This document shows, one piece after another, positions 8,577 through 17,258 of a stretch of 64,000 nucleotides of DNA. A model generated the notes under the pieces. That model did not search any database and was not told the origin of the DNA. It saw only the letters and a list, made by a program, of their open reading frames with translations. The position numbers and the translations under genes are program-made. Positions within the stretch are counted from its first letter, which is position 1. The number at the start of each line of letters is the position of its first letter. The DNA is from Oricola indica (lineage in GTDB: Bacteria; Pseudomonadota; Alphaproteobacteria; Rhizobiales; Rhizobiaceae): the NCBI RefSeq assembly GCF_019966595.1, contig NZ_JAINFJ010000004.1, forward strand, positions 310,001 to 374,000, given 5' to 3'.

Positions 8577-9695
8577 CTAGCCGCGTTTCGTGCGCAGCCT
8601 GTTCATCGCTTCGCGCATGCGGTGACCCGTGGTCTTCTTCGACGCCTCCGGCAGGATATGCGGGCTGATCTCCTCCGAGAGGTCCAGCGTCGCGCGTTCT
8701 CCGACGGCATCGAAGCTCTGCTCGAGAAAATCGGCCGCCGCCGCACGACCCATCTCCTTGAGATAGAGCAGGAAATTCCACTCCGCATTGATCTTGGACG
8801 AAGCGGAAAGCTCCTCGACCACCGCGTCGGCGGCAATCCGGTGCATGCGGATGTCACGGTAATTCATGCCCTCCAGCCGACCGGCATTGATCAGCCGCCG
8901 AACGAATTCGATAGCCCTGAATTCGCGCAACAGACCCGCATTGAACGTGATCTCGTTCATGCGGTCCTGGATTTCCAGCGCCGTGCGCGGTGTCTTGCGC
9001 GTCTCGATCGGATTGATCTGGACAAGCAGGCAGTCATCTGTGCCGGAGTCATAGAAAAACGGAAACAGCGCCGGATTGCCGCCGAAGCCGCCGTCCCAAT
9101 AGGGCACCCCGTCGATTTCCACGGCCTGGAAGATCGTCGGAATGCAGGCCGACGCCATCACCACATCCGGCGTGATCTCGTTATGGTCGAAGACCCGGAC
9201 CTTTCCGGTCCACACATTGGTCGCGGAAACGAAGGTCTTGATGGCGGTGCATCTGCGCACGCGATCGAAATCCACCCGCCTTTCGACGACGTCGCGCAGC
9301 GGATTGAGATCGAGCGGGTTGAGATCGTAAGGCGAAAACACCCGCGAATAGAGGTCGAAGATGCGGTAGCTCGGCGAATTTTCCATGCTCCAATTGCCCC
9401 AGAGCATGTCGATCGGCGTACGTTGCACCGGCGAGAACCGGCCTTTCAGACTCACCGCGTACCAGAAATCGTGCAGCGCCTCGCGCGCACCGTCGCGCCC
9501 GTCCCGCTCATAACCGTCCACCAGCGCGACGGCATTCATCGCGCCGGCGCTAGTGCCGGAAATCCCGTCGAATGCGAGCCGCCCGTCTTCCAGCAGCGCA
9601 TCGAGCACGCCCCAGGTGAACGCGCCATGCGAGCCGCCGCCCTGCAGCGCGAGATTGACGAGTTTCGGTTTCTCAGCCTTGCCGTTCTTAGCCAT
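8577..9695 (-). CDS. patatin-like phospholipase family protein
   Basis: This 372-residue lipid acyl hydrolase uses the patatin Ser-Asp dyad. The Gly-rich oxyanion motif LQGGGSHGAFTWG is at about residues 17-29, the nucleophile is Ser49 in GTSAG, and the catalytic Asp is Asp201 in the D-G-G motif (DGGFGG). There is no signal peptide, so it is cytoplasmic. Its ATG lies 2 bp after the stop of the 3-hydroxybutyrate dehydrogenase gene, so the two are translationally coupled. This suggests, by inference, a role in releasing hydroxybutyrate from polymer or from acyl storage. The frame stays open upstream to 10274, but that part is antiframe sequence of the dehydrogenase. Confidence 0.9.
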   Translation of the reverse strand: MAKNGKAEKPKLVNLALQGGGSHGAFTWGVLDALLEDGRLAFDGISGTSAGAMNAVALVDGYERDGRDGAREALHDFWYAVSLKGRFSPVQRTPIDMLWGNWSMENSPSYRIFDLYSRVFSPYDLNPLDLNPLRDVVERRVDFDRVRRCTAIKTFVSATNVWTGKVRVFDHNEITPDVVMASACIPTIFQAVEIDGVPYWDGGFGGNPALFPFFYDSGTDDCLLVQINPIETRKTPRTALEIQDRMNEITFNAGLLREFRAIEFVRRLINAGRLEGMNYRDIRMHRIAADAVVEELSASSKINAEWNFLLYLKEMGRAAAADFLEQSFDAVGERATLDLSEEISPHILPEASKKTTGHRMREAMNRLRTKRG

Positions 9696-9697
9696 GG

Positions 9698-10474
9698 CTA
9701 GAGCGCGGTCCAGCCGCCATCGACGGAGATCGTTGTCCCGGTGATCTGCTCGGCATTCGGCGAACAGAGGAAGACCACCGTGCCGCCGATCTGTTCGACC
9801 GTGGCGAATTGTTTGGAGGGCTGGCGTTCCAGCAGCACTTCGCGCACCACCGTATCGCGGTCCATGCCGTATTTCTCCATCGTGTCGGGAATTTGCGCCT
9901 CGACCAGCGGTGTCAGCACGTAGCCGGGACAGATCGCATTGCAGGTGATCGGGTCTTCGGCCGTCTCCAGCGCCACCACCTTTGTCATGCCGACAACGCC
10001 GTGCTTGGCCGTGACATAGGCCGATTTGTAGGGCGAGGCCGTGAGGCCATGCGCCGAGGCGATGTTGACGATCCGGCCCCAACCGGCCTCGCGCATCATC
10101 GGCAAGGCGGCGGCCATCGTGTGGAAGGACGAGTTCATATTGATCGCAATGATCCGGTCCCAGGTCTCGACGGGAAAATCCTCGATCGCCGCGACATGCT
10201 GAATGCCGGCATTGTTGACCACGATATCCACGCAGCCGAACTCCGCCGCCGCCTTCGTGATCAAGGCGCGACATTCATCGGCCTTCGACATGTCCGCCTT
10301 GATATAGAGCGTCTTGTTGCCGTGCTTTTCGGCGATCTCGCGGGCCAGCGCATGGTCCTCGTCGCGATCGCTATAGGAGTTGATGACGACATTGTGCCCT
10401 TCGGCGGCGAGCGCGTGGGCGACGCCCAGCCCGATGCCCGAATTCGATCCCGTGATGACAGCCGTCTTCGTCAT
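9698..10474 (-). CDS. bdhA: 3-hydroxybutyrate dehydrogenase (short-chain dehydrogenase)
   Basis: This enzyme interconverts D-3-hydroxybutyrate and acetoacetate with NAD(H), the step after breakdown of polyhydroxybutyrate. The 258-residue SDR has the cofactor motif TGSNSGIG (8-15), NNAG (87-90) and the catalytic Ser140, Tyr153 and Lys157 (YVTAK). The segment NAICPGYVLTPLVEAQIPD and the C-terminal DGGWTAL match hydroxybutyrate dehydrogenases rather than generic SDRs. It is the first gene of a two-gene unit with the patatin-like protein and reads divergently from the ArsC-like gene. Confidence 0.9.
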   Translation of the reverse strand: MTKTAVITGSNSGIGLGVAHALAAEGHNVVINSYSDRDEDHALAREIAEKHGNKTLYIKADMSKADECRALITKAAAEFGCVDIVVNNAGIQHVAAIEDFPVETWDRIIAINMNSSFHTMAAALPMMREAGWGRIVNIASAHGLTASPYKSAYVTAKHGVVGMTKVVALETAEDPITCNAICPGYVLTPLVEAQIPDTMEKYGMDRDTVVREVLLERQPSKQFATVEQIGGTVVFLCSPNAEQITGTTISVDGGWTAL

Positions 10475-10645
10475 GATAAGTCTCCGCGAGGTTTCTGCTG
10501 CGGTGCAACATAGTGCGCCGCAATCGCGATGTCAGGCTTAGATTGCCTTGACCTTGCCAAATCGATCGAATCTTTTCGCGGATGACGGCGGGACCGGGAC
10601 GCGTTTCCAAATCCTGTCACGCATTGCCGATAATCAGGGGAATTG

Positions 10646-11008
10646 ATGAATCCGATGACCGTTCATATCTATGGCTATCCGGGCTGCACGACCGTGAAGA
10701 AAGCGCGCGAATGGGCCGAGGCCGAGGGACTGGATCCGCACTATGCGCATTTCTCGAAACTGCCGGACCTGAAAGCCAGCCTCGCCGAATGGATCGAAAA
10801 GGCCGGCATCGATTCCGTCTTCAACGACCGCGCACAGACGCTGAAGAAGATGCCGGAATCCGAACAGCAGGCGATCACGGCGAGCGACGACGCGAAGATC
10901 GCAGCCATGGCCGCTGATCCGCGCCTGATCAAGCGGCCGGTCGGCACGGATGGAAAGACGGTGCTCACCGGGTTTAAACAGCCGGAGTGGGAAGCCGCCT
11001 TCCGGTGA
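10646..11008 (+). CDS. ArsC/Spx-family thioredoxin-fold protein (YffB-like)
   Basis: The 120-residue thioredoxin-fold protein belongs to the arsenate reductase-like family. A single N-terminal Cys in YPGCTTVKKAREW takes the place of the CXXC pair, and the C-terminal RPVGTDGKTVLTGF is typical of YffB/Spx-like proteins. Real arsenate reduction is unproven for this subgroup. The ATG at 10646 is favoured because AGGGGA lies at 10636-10641; a TTG at 10643 and an ATG at 10655 are in frame. No arsenic genes are nearby; ispG follows 70 bp downstream. Confidence 0.88.
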   Translation: MNPMTVHIYGYPGCTTVKKAREWAEAEGLDPHYAHFSKLPDLKASLAEWIEKAGIDSVFNDRAQTLKKMPESEQQAITASDDAKIAAMAADPRLIKRPVGTDGKTVLTGFKQPEWEAAFR

Positions 11009-11078
11009 CATGCGGGCGCGATTGCGCCCGATCCGGCGACACGATATGGAAGCCGCCAATGGCAGGCACAGGTAACCG

Positions 11079-12332
11079 ATGAGCCAGTACCAGAGCGAAC
11101 CCCTTCTCCGCCACCGCACCGTGGGCGTCGATGTCGGCGGCGTGATCGTCGGCGGCGACGCGCCGGTCGTCGTCCAGTCCATGACCAACACAGACACGGC
11201 CGATATCGACGCGACAGTCGCGCAAGTAGCGGCATTGCATCGCGCCGGCTCGGAGATCGTGCGCATCACGGTGGATCGAGACGAGAGCGCCGCGGCCGTG
11301 CCGAAGATCCGCGAAAGGCTGGAGCGGCTTGGCGTCTTCGTGCCGCTGGTCGGCGATTTCCACTATATCGGCCACAAGCTTCTCGCCGATCACCCGGCCT
11401 GCGCCGAAGCCCTCGCCAAGTACCGGATCAATCCCGGCAATGTGGGTTTCCGCGAAAAACGCGACCGCCAGTTCACCGATATCGTCGAGATGGCCATCCG
11501 CCACGACAAGCCGGTACGCATTGGCGTCAATTGGGGCTCGCTCGACCAGGAACTGCTCACGCGCCTGATGGACGAGAACCACGCGAACGGCGCACCGCTG
11601 ACCGCCCGCGAGGTAACCCGCGAAGCCATCGTCCAATCGGCGCTGCTTTCAGCCGACCTCGCCGAGGATGTCGGCCTGCCGCGCTCGAAGATCATCCTGT
11701 CGGCCAAGGTCAGCCAGGTGCAGGACCTTATCGCCGTCTATATCGAAATGGCCCGCCGAAGCGACCATGCCCTGCATCTCGGCCTCACCGAGGCCGGCAT
11801 GGGCACGAAGGGCGTCGTGGCGTCCTCCGCGGCCATGGGCATCCTGCTGCAACAGGGAATCGGCGACACGATCCGCATCTCCCTGACGCCGGAACCCGGA
11901 GGCGACCGCACCCGCGAGGTCCAAGTCGCGCAGGAACTGCTTCAGACCATGGGCTTCCGCCAGTTTCTGCCCGTCGTCGCCGCATGTCCGGGCTGCGGCC
12001 GGACAACCTCGACCGTCTTTCAGGAGCTCGCCCAGACGATCGAGGGCGATTTGCGCGAAAACATGCCGGTCTGGCGCGACAAGTATCCCGGCGTCGAGAA
12101 TCTGAAGGTCGCGGTGATGGGCTGCATCGTCAACGGACCCGGCGAATCCAAACACGCCGATATCGGCATTTCCCTGCCTGGCACCGGCGAAACACCGGCC
12201 GCACCGGTCTTTATCGACGGCAAGAAAGCGGCGACCCTGCGCGGCCCCGACATAGCGCGCGATTTCCAGGCGATGGTCAGCGACTATATCGAACAGCGAT
12301 TCGGTGACGGAACGCAAAGGAAAGCCGGCTAA
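11079..12332 (+). CDS. ispG: 4-hydroxy-3-methylbut-2-en-1-yl diphosphate synthase
   Basis: IspG (GcpE) is the iron-sulfur enzyme that converts MEcPP to HMBPP in the non-mevalonate isoprenoid pathway. The 417-residue protein opens with a [15 protein letters not shown] segment (TIM barrel). It ends with the [4Fe-4S] domain, in which Cys303 and Cys306 (ACPGCGRT) and Cys349 ([10 protein letters not shown]) are the expected ligands. The stop overlaps the start of the following transglycosylase gene (TAATG). IspA, which uses the products of this pathway, is encoded about 1 kb downstream on the other strand. Confidence 0.97.
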   Translation: MSQYQSEPLLRHRTVGVDVGGVIVGGDAPVVVQSMTNTDTADIDATVAQVAALHRAGSEIVRITVDRDESAAAVPKIRERLERLGVFVPLVGDFHYIGHKLLADHPACAEALAKYRINPGNVGFREKRDRQFTDIVEMAIRHDKPVRIGVNWGSLDQELLTRLMDENHANGAPLTAREVTREAIVQSALLSADLAEDVGLPRSKIILSAKVSQVQDLIAVYIEMARRSDHALHLGLTEAGMGTKGVVASSAAMGILLQQGIGDTIRISLTPEPGGDRTREVQVAQELLQTMGFRQFLPVVAACPGCGRTTSTVFQELAQTIEGDLRENMPVWRDKYPGVENLKVAVMGCIVNGPGESKHADIGISLPGTGETPAAPVFIDGKKAATLRGPDIARDFQAMVSDYIEQRFGDGTQRKAG

Positions 12333-13279
12333 TGAGAAGGCGGCGAGGGGCGGTGTCCGCCGCAAATCGCGCCCTTTCCGCTATCGCGGCGCTGCTCCTG
12401 TCCGCTCATCCTGGATTTGCCGAAGATGACGGCGTTCGCGTCGTCCTGCCGTTGCAACTCGACGGTGCGTCTCCGGATGCCGATTTCGAGCGCGTTGATC
12501 CCGACGAGGACAAGAAAACCTACGATATCGGCGCCTTGTGCGACATGATCGCGGCATCTGCGGACGAGCATGGATTGCCGCGCCCGTTTTTCGCCCGCCT
12601 CATCTGGAAGGAAAGCCGGTTCGACATCAATGCCGTCTCGCCGGTCGGTGCGCAGGGCATCGCGCAATTCATGCCGGCGACCGCCCTGCGGCGCAAACTG
12701 CGCAATCCATTCGATCCGGAACAGGCACTTCCGGCGTCGGCGGCCTATCTCGCCGATCTGCGCCGGGATTTCGGCAATCTCGGCCTTGCCGCCGCAGCCT
12801 ACAATTCCGGGGAGGAGCGCGTTTCGCGCTGGCTGGTGCGTGGCGGACGCCTGCCATACGAGACCGAGGACTATGTCCTGACCATTCTCGGCAAGTCCGC
12901 GGAAAATTTTCGCAACATGACCGAAGACGACATCCAGCAGCCGCTCGACGCCGAAAAGCCCTTCGCGGAGGCATGCCGCGCACTGCCGGTGAGACCGGCG
13001 ACGGCCACCCTCTATGCATCGACCGACATTCCGCCCTGGGGCGTGCAGGTCGCCGGCAATTTCAATCTCGGGATCGCGGTGAAGAAATGGGAACGCATCC
13101 GCGATCGCCACGCGCGGATCATAGGCGATGTCGAACCCGCGATTTTCGCCAAGCGCGGCGCGATCGGTCTCAAGGCGATGCATGTGGTCCAGATCGGAGC
13201 GTCCGACAGGCGCGAAGCGAGCGATCTGTGCAATCGGCTCCGAATCGCCGGCGCTTCATGCGTCGTTGTCCGGAACTGA
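12332..13279 (+). CDS. periplasmic lytic transglycosylase (SLT domain)
   Basis: The 315-residue protein has an N-terminal signal peptide (cleavage near HPGFA, residue 30). Its SLT domain contains the catalytic Glu94 in IWKESRFD, the GAQGIAQFMP motif (about 107-116) and AAYNSGEERV. It should cleave peptidoglycan glycan strands with formation of 1,6-anhydroMurNAc. The C-terminal 60 residues, ending VVQIGASDRREASDLCNRL and ASCVVVRN, resemble a SPOR-like module that could bind denuded septal glycan; this is inference. The ATG overlaps the ispG stop by one base, so it is translationally coupled to ispG. Confidence 0.9.
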   Translation: MRRRRGAVSAANRALSAIAALLLSAHPGFAEDDGVRVVLPLQLDGASPDADFERVDPDEDKKTYDIGALCDMIAASADEHGLPRPFFARLIWKESRFDINAVSPVGAQGIAQFMPATALRRKLRNPFDPEQALPASAAYLADLRRDFGNLGLAAAAYNSGEERVSRWLVRGGRLPYETEDYVLTILGKSAENFRNMTEDDIQQPLDAEKPFAEACRALPVRPATATLYASTDIPPWGVQVAGNFNLGIAVKKWERIRDRHARIIGDVEPAIFAKRGAIGLKAMHVVQIGASDRREASDLCNRLRIAGASCVVVRN

Positions 13280-13336
13280 CCCATTCCGTTTCCGAATCGA
13301 TCCCTGAATTTTAGAGTTTTCAGGATCGCTTCCAGG

Positions 13337-14245
13337 CTACGATTGACGATCGGCGACGAACCGCGCCGCCTCGGCAAGCACCGTTCCCTTCGCACCAAAC
13401 GGAGCAAGAAGCGCTTCCGCCGAACCGACCAGCCGGCCCAGTTCGCCCCGCGCCCAGTCTTCCCCGCGCAGGCTGACCAGCGTCGCCTTGCCCGCGTCGG
13501 CATCCTTTCCCGTCGCCTTGCCCATGGCTGTCGGCGTCTGAGTCACGTCAAGCAGGTCGTCGGCCAGTTGGAAAGCGAGACCGATGATCTCTCCGAAGGA
13601 CCGCATGCGGGCGACATCCTCATCGCCTGCGCCGGCGACCAGCGCCCCGGCCTCGCAGGCAAACCGGATCAGCGCGCCCGTCTTCATCGCCTGCAGCGTG
13701 ACGATACCGTCGGCGTCCGGTTTCTGCTCCGCCGCGGCCAAATCCAGCGCCTGTCCCCCGGCCATGCCGCCAAAGCCCGCGGCACGCGCCAGCCGGTTGG
13801 CCAGCTCGGCCCGGATATCGCCAGGCAATCCGTTGTCCCGACCGCTCACCAGATCAAAGGCGAAGGTCAGCAGGCTGTCACCGGCGAGAATCGCCGCCGC
13901 TTCGTCATAGGCGCGGTGAACCGTAGGCTGGCCCCGACGCATGTCATCATCATCCATGGCCGGCAGATCGTCATGGATCAGGGAATAGCAGTGCACGCAT
14001 TCCAGCGCGGCGGCGGCCGGTAACGCCTGACCCTCCGCTGCGCCGAACAGCCGTGCTGTCTCAAGGACGAGGAACGGCCGGAAGCGCTTCCCTCCATTCA
14101 GAACACCGTGACGAATCGCCGCCATGAGGCGTTCCGGACGCATCGTCTCGCCCGGCAACGCGACGGAACCGAGCACCTGCTCCAGATAGGTTTCGATTTC
14201 GGCGGCGCGAGCGGTGAGCGCTCGAGTGAAAGACGTGTCGGACAT
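13337..14245 (-). CDS. ispA: polyprenyl synthetase (farnesyl diphosphate synthase type)
   Basis: This 302-residue trans-isoprenyl diphosphate synthase condenses IPP with allylic diphosphates, giving farnesyl (or geranylgeranyl) diphosphate for undecaprenyl and quinone synthesis. The first Asp-rich motif DDLPAMDDDD starts at Asp92 and the second is DDLLD in LAFQLADDLLD; GGKRFRP (51-57) binds diphosphate. The start at 14245 (MSDTSF) gives the usual N-terminus; the open frame to 14479 is non-coding. Chain length of the product cannot be fixed from sequence alone. The gene is divergent from mtgA. Confidence 0.93.
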   Translation of the reverse strand: MSDTSFTRALTARAAEIETYLEQVLGSVALPGETMRPERLMAAIRHGVLNGGKRFRPFLVLETARLFGAAEGQALPAAAALECVHCYSLIHDDLPAMDDDDMRRGQPTVHRAYDEAAAILAGDSLLTFAFDLVSGRDNGLPGDIRAELANRLARAAGFGGMAGGQALDLAAAEQKPDADGIVTLQAMKTGALIRFACEAGALVAGAGDEDVARMRSFGEIIGLAFQLADDLLDVTQTPTAMGKATGKDADAGKATLVSLRGEDWARGELGRLVGSAEALLAPFGAKGTVLAEAARFVADRQS

Positions 14246-14378
14246 GGCTTTCCGATGGCCGCTCCGCGCGTTCCGGTCAAGTCCGCAACACGATCCATGT
14301 TGCGGGGTCCCGTCGAATTGCCTAGGAATCTGCGACGCCGCGCCCGGCAGATACGCAACGCCCAGGACCATCGACGAT

Positions 14379-15155
14379 TTGGCCCCGAAACGGAAAACCG
14401 CCGCCGCGGCCGGCAGGAAAAGCGGAAACGCATCCTCCGGGAAGAAAAAATCCCGCTGGTCCGCTGCGGCGTGGCGCAATCGCGGCGCCCGCGTGCTGCG
14501 CTACGGGCTGATCGGTCTTGCGGTTCTGCTGATCGCGCCGGTCGTGGTTGCCGCCCTTTATCGCATCGAGGCGGTCCGTCCGATATCGACCCTGATGCTG
14601 CGCGACACCGTGCTGCTCAGGCACTGGGAGCGCGACTGGGTCGAGTTCGACGCGATCGCTCCCGTCCTGGTCCAGTCCGTCATGATGTCCGAAGACGGTC
14701 AGTTTTGTACCCATAACGGCGTCGACTGGGGCGCCCTGAACGCGGTTATCATCGATGCGCTGGACGGTTCTCCGACGCGTGGAGCATCCACCATCACCAT
14801 GCAGACCGCCAAGAACCTGTTCCTTTGGTCCAGCCGCTCCTTTCTGCGAAAGGGCCTGGAAGTGCCGTTGGCGGTATGGATCGATCTCGTCCTGCCGAAA
14901 AAACGGATCATGGAGATTTACCTGAACATCGCCGAGTGGGGTGACGGCATTTACGGCATCGAGGCGGCAAGCTGGACCTATTTCGGTCGCCCGGCATCCG
15001 AATTGACCGCGCGACAGGCGGCGCTCCTGGCGGTGACCCTGCCGAACCCATATCAGCGCGACCCGCTATCCCCCGGACCGCGGCTCAGCCGGTTGGCGAA
15101 TGTCATACTCGGACGCGCGGCCTCATCCGGCGCTTATGTCCGCTGCCTCTACTGA
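14379..15155 (+). CDS. mtgA: monofunctional biosynthetic peptidoglycan transglycosylase
   Basis: MtgA polymerises lipid II into glycan strands at the outer face of the inner membrane. A basic N-terminal tail is followed by one transmembrane helix (YGLIGLAVLLIAPVVVAAL) and a GT51 domain with the catalytic Glu in MSEDGQFCTH, then RGASTITMQTAKNLFLW and KKRIMEIYLNIAEWGDGIYGIEAA. The start is unclear: no ATG gives a normal N-terminus. The TTG at 14379, with AGGA at 14364-14367, gives 258 residues. The in-frame ATG at 14244 would overlap the divergent ispA start codon and add residues that do not look coding. Confidence 0.88.
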   Translation: MAPKRKTAAAAGRKSGNASSGKKKSRWSAAAWRNRGARVLRYGLIGLAVLLIAPVVVAALYRIEAVRPISTLMLRDTVLLRHWERDWVEFDAIAPVLVQSVMMSEDGQFCTHNGVDWGALNAVIIDALDGSPTRGASTITMQTAKNLFLWSSRSFLRKGLEVPLAVWIDLVLPKKRIMEIYLNIAEWGDGIYGIEAASWTYFGRPASELTARQAALLAVTLPNPYQRDPLSPGPRLSRLANVILGRAASSGAYVRCLY

Positions 15156-15182
15156 GAGCGGCACAAAATTTGCCGGCGAGTC

Positions 15183-15211
15183 TGGTCAAGACGCATTTGA
15201 GCGTGTATAGG
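15183..15211 (+). promoter_or_regulatory. possible promoter of rpmF
   Basis: TATAGG (15206-15211) with TGGTCA (15183-15188) at a 17-bp spacing lies 88 bp before the rpmF start, in the gap after mtgA. The match to consensus is moderate. Confidence 0.35.
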
Positions 15212-15298
15212 CCCGCAATCTTTTTCAAGCACATGTCGGGCGATTGTCGACCGGAGCGGTCAGCACACCGGCTCGCCTGATGTAACTGGAGACGTAAA

Positions 15299-15481
15299 AT
15301 GGCTGTTCCGAAGCGAAAAGTGACCCGCTCGAAGCGCGGCATGCGCCGTTCGACTGACGCACTGAAAAACCCGTCCTATGTCGAGGACAAGAATTCCGGC
15401 GAACTGCGCCGTCCGCACCATATCGACCTGAAGACCGGCATGTATCGCGGTCGCCAGGTTCTCGAGCCGAAGGAAGGCTGA
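15299..15481 (+). CDS. rpmF: 50S ribosomal protein L32
   Basis: This 60-residue basic protein of the large ribosomal subunit starts [18 protein letters not shown], the L32 signature. Unlike many L32 proteins it has no zinc-binding Cys pairs, which is normal for the alphaproteobacterial form. GGAG at 15288-15291 is a good ribosome binding site. It is a single-gene unit with its own terminator. Confidence 0.98.
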   Translation: MAVPKRKVTRSKRGMRRSTDALKNPSYVEDKNSGELRRPHHIDLKTGMYRGRQVLEPKEG

Positions 15482-15510
15482 GGCCTTTCTCGCCTTCGAA
15501 TGCGTATCAG

Positions 15511-15540
15511 GCCCGCATCCACGAGGATGCGGGCTTTTTC
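15511..15540 (+). terminator. rho-independent terminator after rpmF
   Basis: The perfect 10-bp stem GCCCGCATCC (15511-15520) / GGATGCGGGC (15525-15534) has an ACGA loop and is followed by TTTTTC. It lies between rpmF and the convergent transglycosylase gene. Confidence 0.92.
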
Positions 15541-15550
15541 TGTTTGAGTT

Positions 15551-16363
15551 TTACTTGTCGATTTCCGCGGCCATGATGGCGATGGCCTTCTGGTAGACCC
15601 CGGCGGCATTCCAGCCCTGGATCGCCCGGAAATTCGCCTGTCCCGGCTGATATCCGGCACCGCGCCGCCATCCATGCGCGCGCAGGAAATTCGCCGTCGA
15701 GGCGAGCGCGTCCCACTGCGATCCCGCCAGATCGACCCGTCCATTGCCGTCGCCATCGACGCCATAGCGAAGAACGCTGCCCGGCAGGAACTGCGTGTGC
15801 CCGACCTCGCCATGCATCGCGCCTCGGGTTTTTGAAGACAGGACCCCACGATCGACCAGCTGAAGCGCGGCATAAAGGTGTTCGGTGAAAAACGCCGAGC
15901 GGCGGCAATCATAGGCGAGCGTCGCGATGGCCGAGACGACATTGGCGTTGCCCATGAAACGGCCAAATCCGGTTTCCATGCCATGGATGGCAAGGAGCGG
16001 CCCGGCCGGAACGCCGTATTTGCGCTCGATCGCCGAGAAGAAGCTGGCGTTGGACGCCTTGCGCCGCCTGCCCTGCGAGATGATCGTGCTGGAACCACGC
16101 ACCTGCATGAACTTCTGCAGCGAATAGCGGAAACTCTTCTGATTGCGGTCGGCGTGGATGGTCTTTGTTGCGTAGCGGGTGCCAGCAAGCGCCTGCAGCC
16201 CCCTGTTTCGAATGCCGTTCGCCTTGGCTTCGGCCGCGAACTGGGCCTTCCAGCGCTCGAAGCCGCCGGCATTGTTGCCGCACTGGGCCGCGTGCCCGAC
16301 ACCGGTCAGCATCGCCGTCGCGACGACCACACCCAATGCCAGTCTCGCCAATCTCGATTTCAT
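15551..16363 (-). CDS. lytic murein transglycosylase, MltB/SltB family
   Basis: This 270-residue exported enzyme (signal peptide residues 1-26, MKSRLARLALGVVVATAML) belongs to the SLT_2 family. The catalytic Glu130 lies in HGMETGFGRFMGN, and VGHTQFLPGS and GVDGDGNGRVDL are family motifs. There is no peptidoglycan-binding domain, so it is the short form. The start at 16363 has CTGGAGA upstream. It cleaves the MurNAc-GlcNAc bond in the periplasm. It is downstream of yggS on the same strand with a 102-bp gap, and converges with rpmF. Confidence 0.92.
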   Translation of the reverse strand: MKSRLARLALGVVVATAMLTGVGHAAQCGNNAGGFERWKAQFAAEAKANGIRNRGLQALAGTRYATKTIHADRNQKSFRYSLQKFMQVRGSSTIISQGRRRKASNASFFSAIERKYGVPAGPLLAIHGMETGFGRFMGNANVVSAIATLAYDCRRSAFFTEHLYAALQLVDRGVLSSKTRGAMHGEVGHTQFLPGSVLRYGVDGDGNGRVDLAGSQWDALASTANFLRAHGWRRGAGYQPGQANFRAIQGWNAAGVYQKAIAIMAAEIDK

Positions 16364-16465
16364 GCCATGTTCTCCAGATGAAGCGTAAATTCGGTCACCC
16401 CGCGCGGAACATGCCCTATTCAAACTGAAAAGTCAGCGCTGATTTCGTACCAAAATCACGTCCAT

Positions 16466-17125
16466 TTAGCGCCCGCCAAAGATCGCAGTGCCGACCCGCA
16501 CGCTGGTCGCACCAAACCCGATAGCCGTTTCGAAATCGCCTGACATGCCCATCGACAACTTCTCGACATCGTTCTCGCCGGCGAGCTTTCGCAACAGCGC
16601 GAAATGCGGTCCCGGGTTTTCATCGAAGGGCGGAATGCACATCAGCCCCTCGACCGTCAGGCCAAGTTCATCGCGGCAAAGTTTGATGAATGCCGCGCAA
16701 TCATCCGGCGCGATCCCGGCTTTTTGCGGTTCCATGCCCGTATTGACCTCGACATAGAGCCGCATAGGTTTGCCCTGTTTTTCGATTTCCTTCGCGATGG
16801 CGCGCGCGATTTTCTCGCGGTCGACCGTCTGGATCACGTCGAAAAGGGCGACCGCTTCCTTCGTCTTGTTGGATTGCAGCGGCCCGATCAGATGCAACTC
16901 GACATCGGCATAGTCGGCTTTCAGACCCGGCCATTTGCCCTGCGCTTCCTGGACGCGGTTTTCGCCGAACACCCTCTGGCCCGCGTCCAGCACCGGCCGG
17001 ATCGCGTCGGCGTCAAAGGTCTTGGAAACGGCGATCAGCTCGACATCCTGGCTTTGGCGACCCGCCTCCCGCGCTGCCGAATCGACGCGGCTTCGCACGT
17101 CCTTCAAACCATCCACTGCCGACAT
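16466..17125 (-). CDS. yggS: YggS-type PLP-binding protein
   Basis: This 219-residue PLP homeostasis protein (YggS/PROSC family, alanine-racemase-like barrel without known catalytic activity) binds pyridoxal phosphate through Lys35 in LIAVSKTF. Other family motifs are FGENRVQE, HLIGPLQSNK, VEVNTG and LSMGMSGDFETAI, followed by VRVGTAIFG. The start at 17125 has GGAGG five bases upstream; the frame is open to 17344 but that part overlaps the divergent leuS control region. It is divergent from leuS. Confidence 0.94.
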   Translation of the reverse strand: MSAVDGLKDVRSRVDSAAREAGRQSQDVELIAVSKTFDADAIRPVLDAGQRVFGENRVQEAQGKWPGLKADYADVELHLIGPLQSNKTKEAVALFDVIQTVDREKIARAIAKEIEKQGKPMRLYVEVNTGMEPQKAGIAPDDCAAFIKLCRDELGLTVEGLMCIPPFDENPGPHFALLRKLAGENDVEKLSMGMSGDFETAIGFGATSVRVGTAIFGGR

Positions 17126-17258
17126 GCATGCCTCCGGCTTCGTTCTGGCCGATCCGGCCGGTTGTTGACGGCTTGCCCTTTTACCGGCAAGAGACCGTTG
17201 ATTTGTTTCGCGGCGCAAACCTGCACGCCGCCACGAAGAATTCAAGAGTTTCAACTCC

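Noticed and set aside
8577-10274. Fusion of an N-terminal extension to the patatin-like protein (565 codons)
   Set aside because: The extra 193 codons are an alternative reading frame of the dehydrogenase on the same strand; patatin motifs begin at the ATG at 9695.
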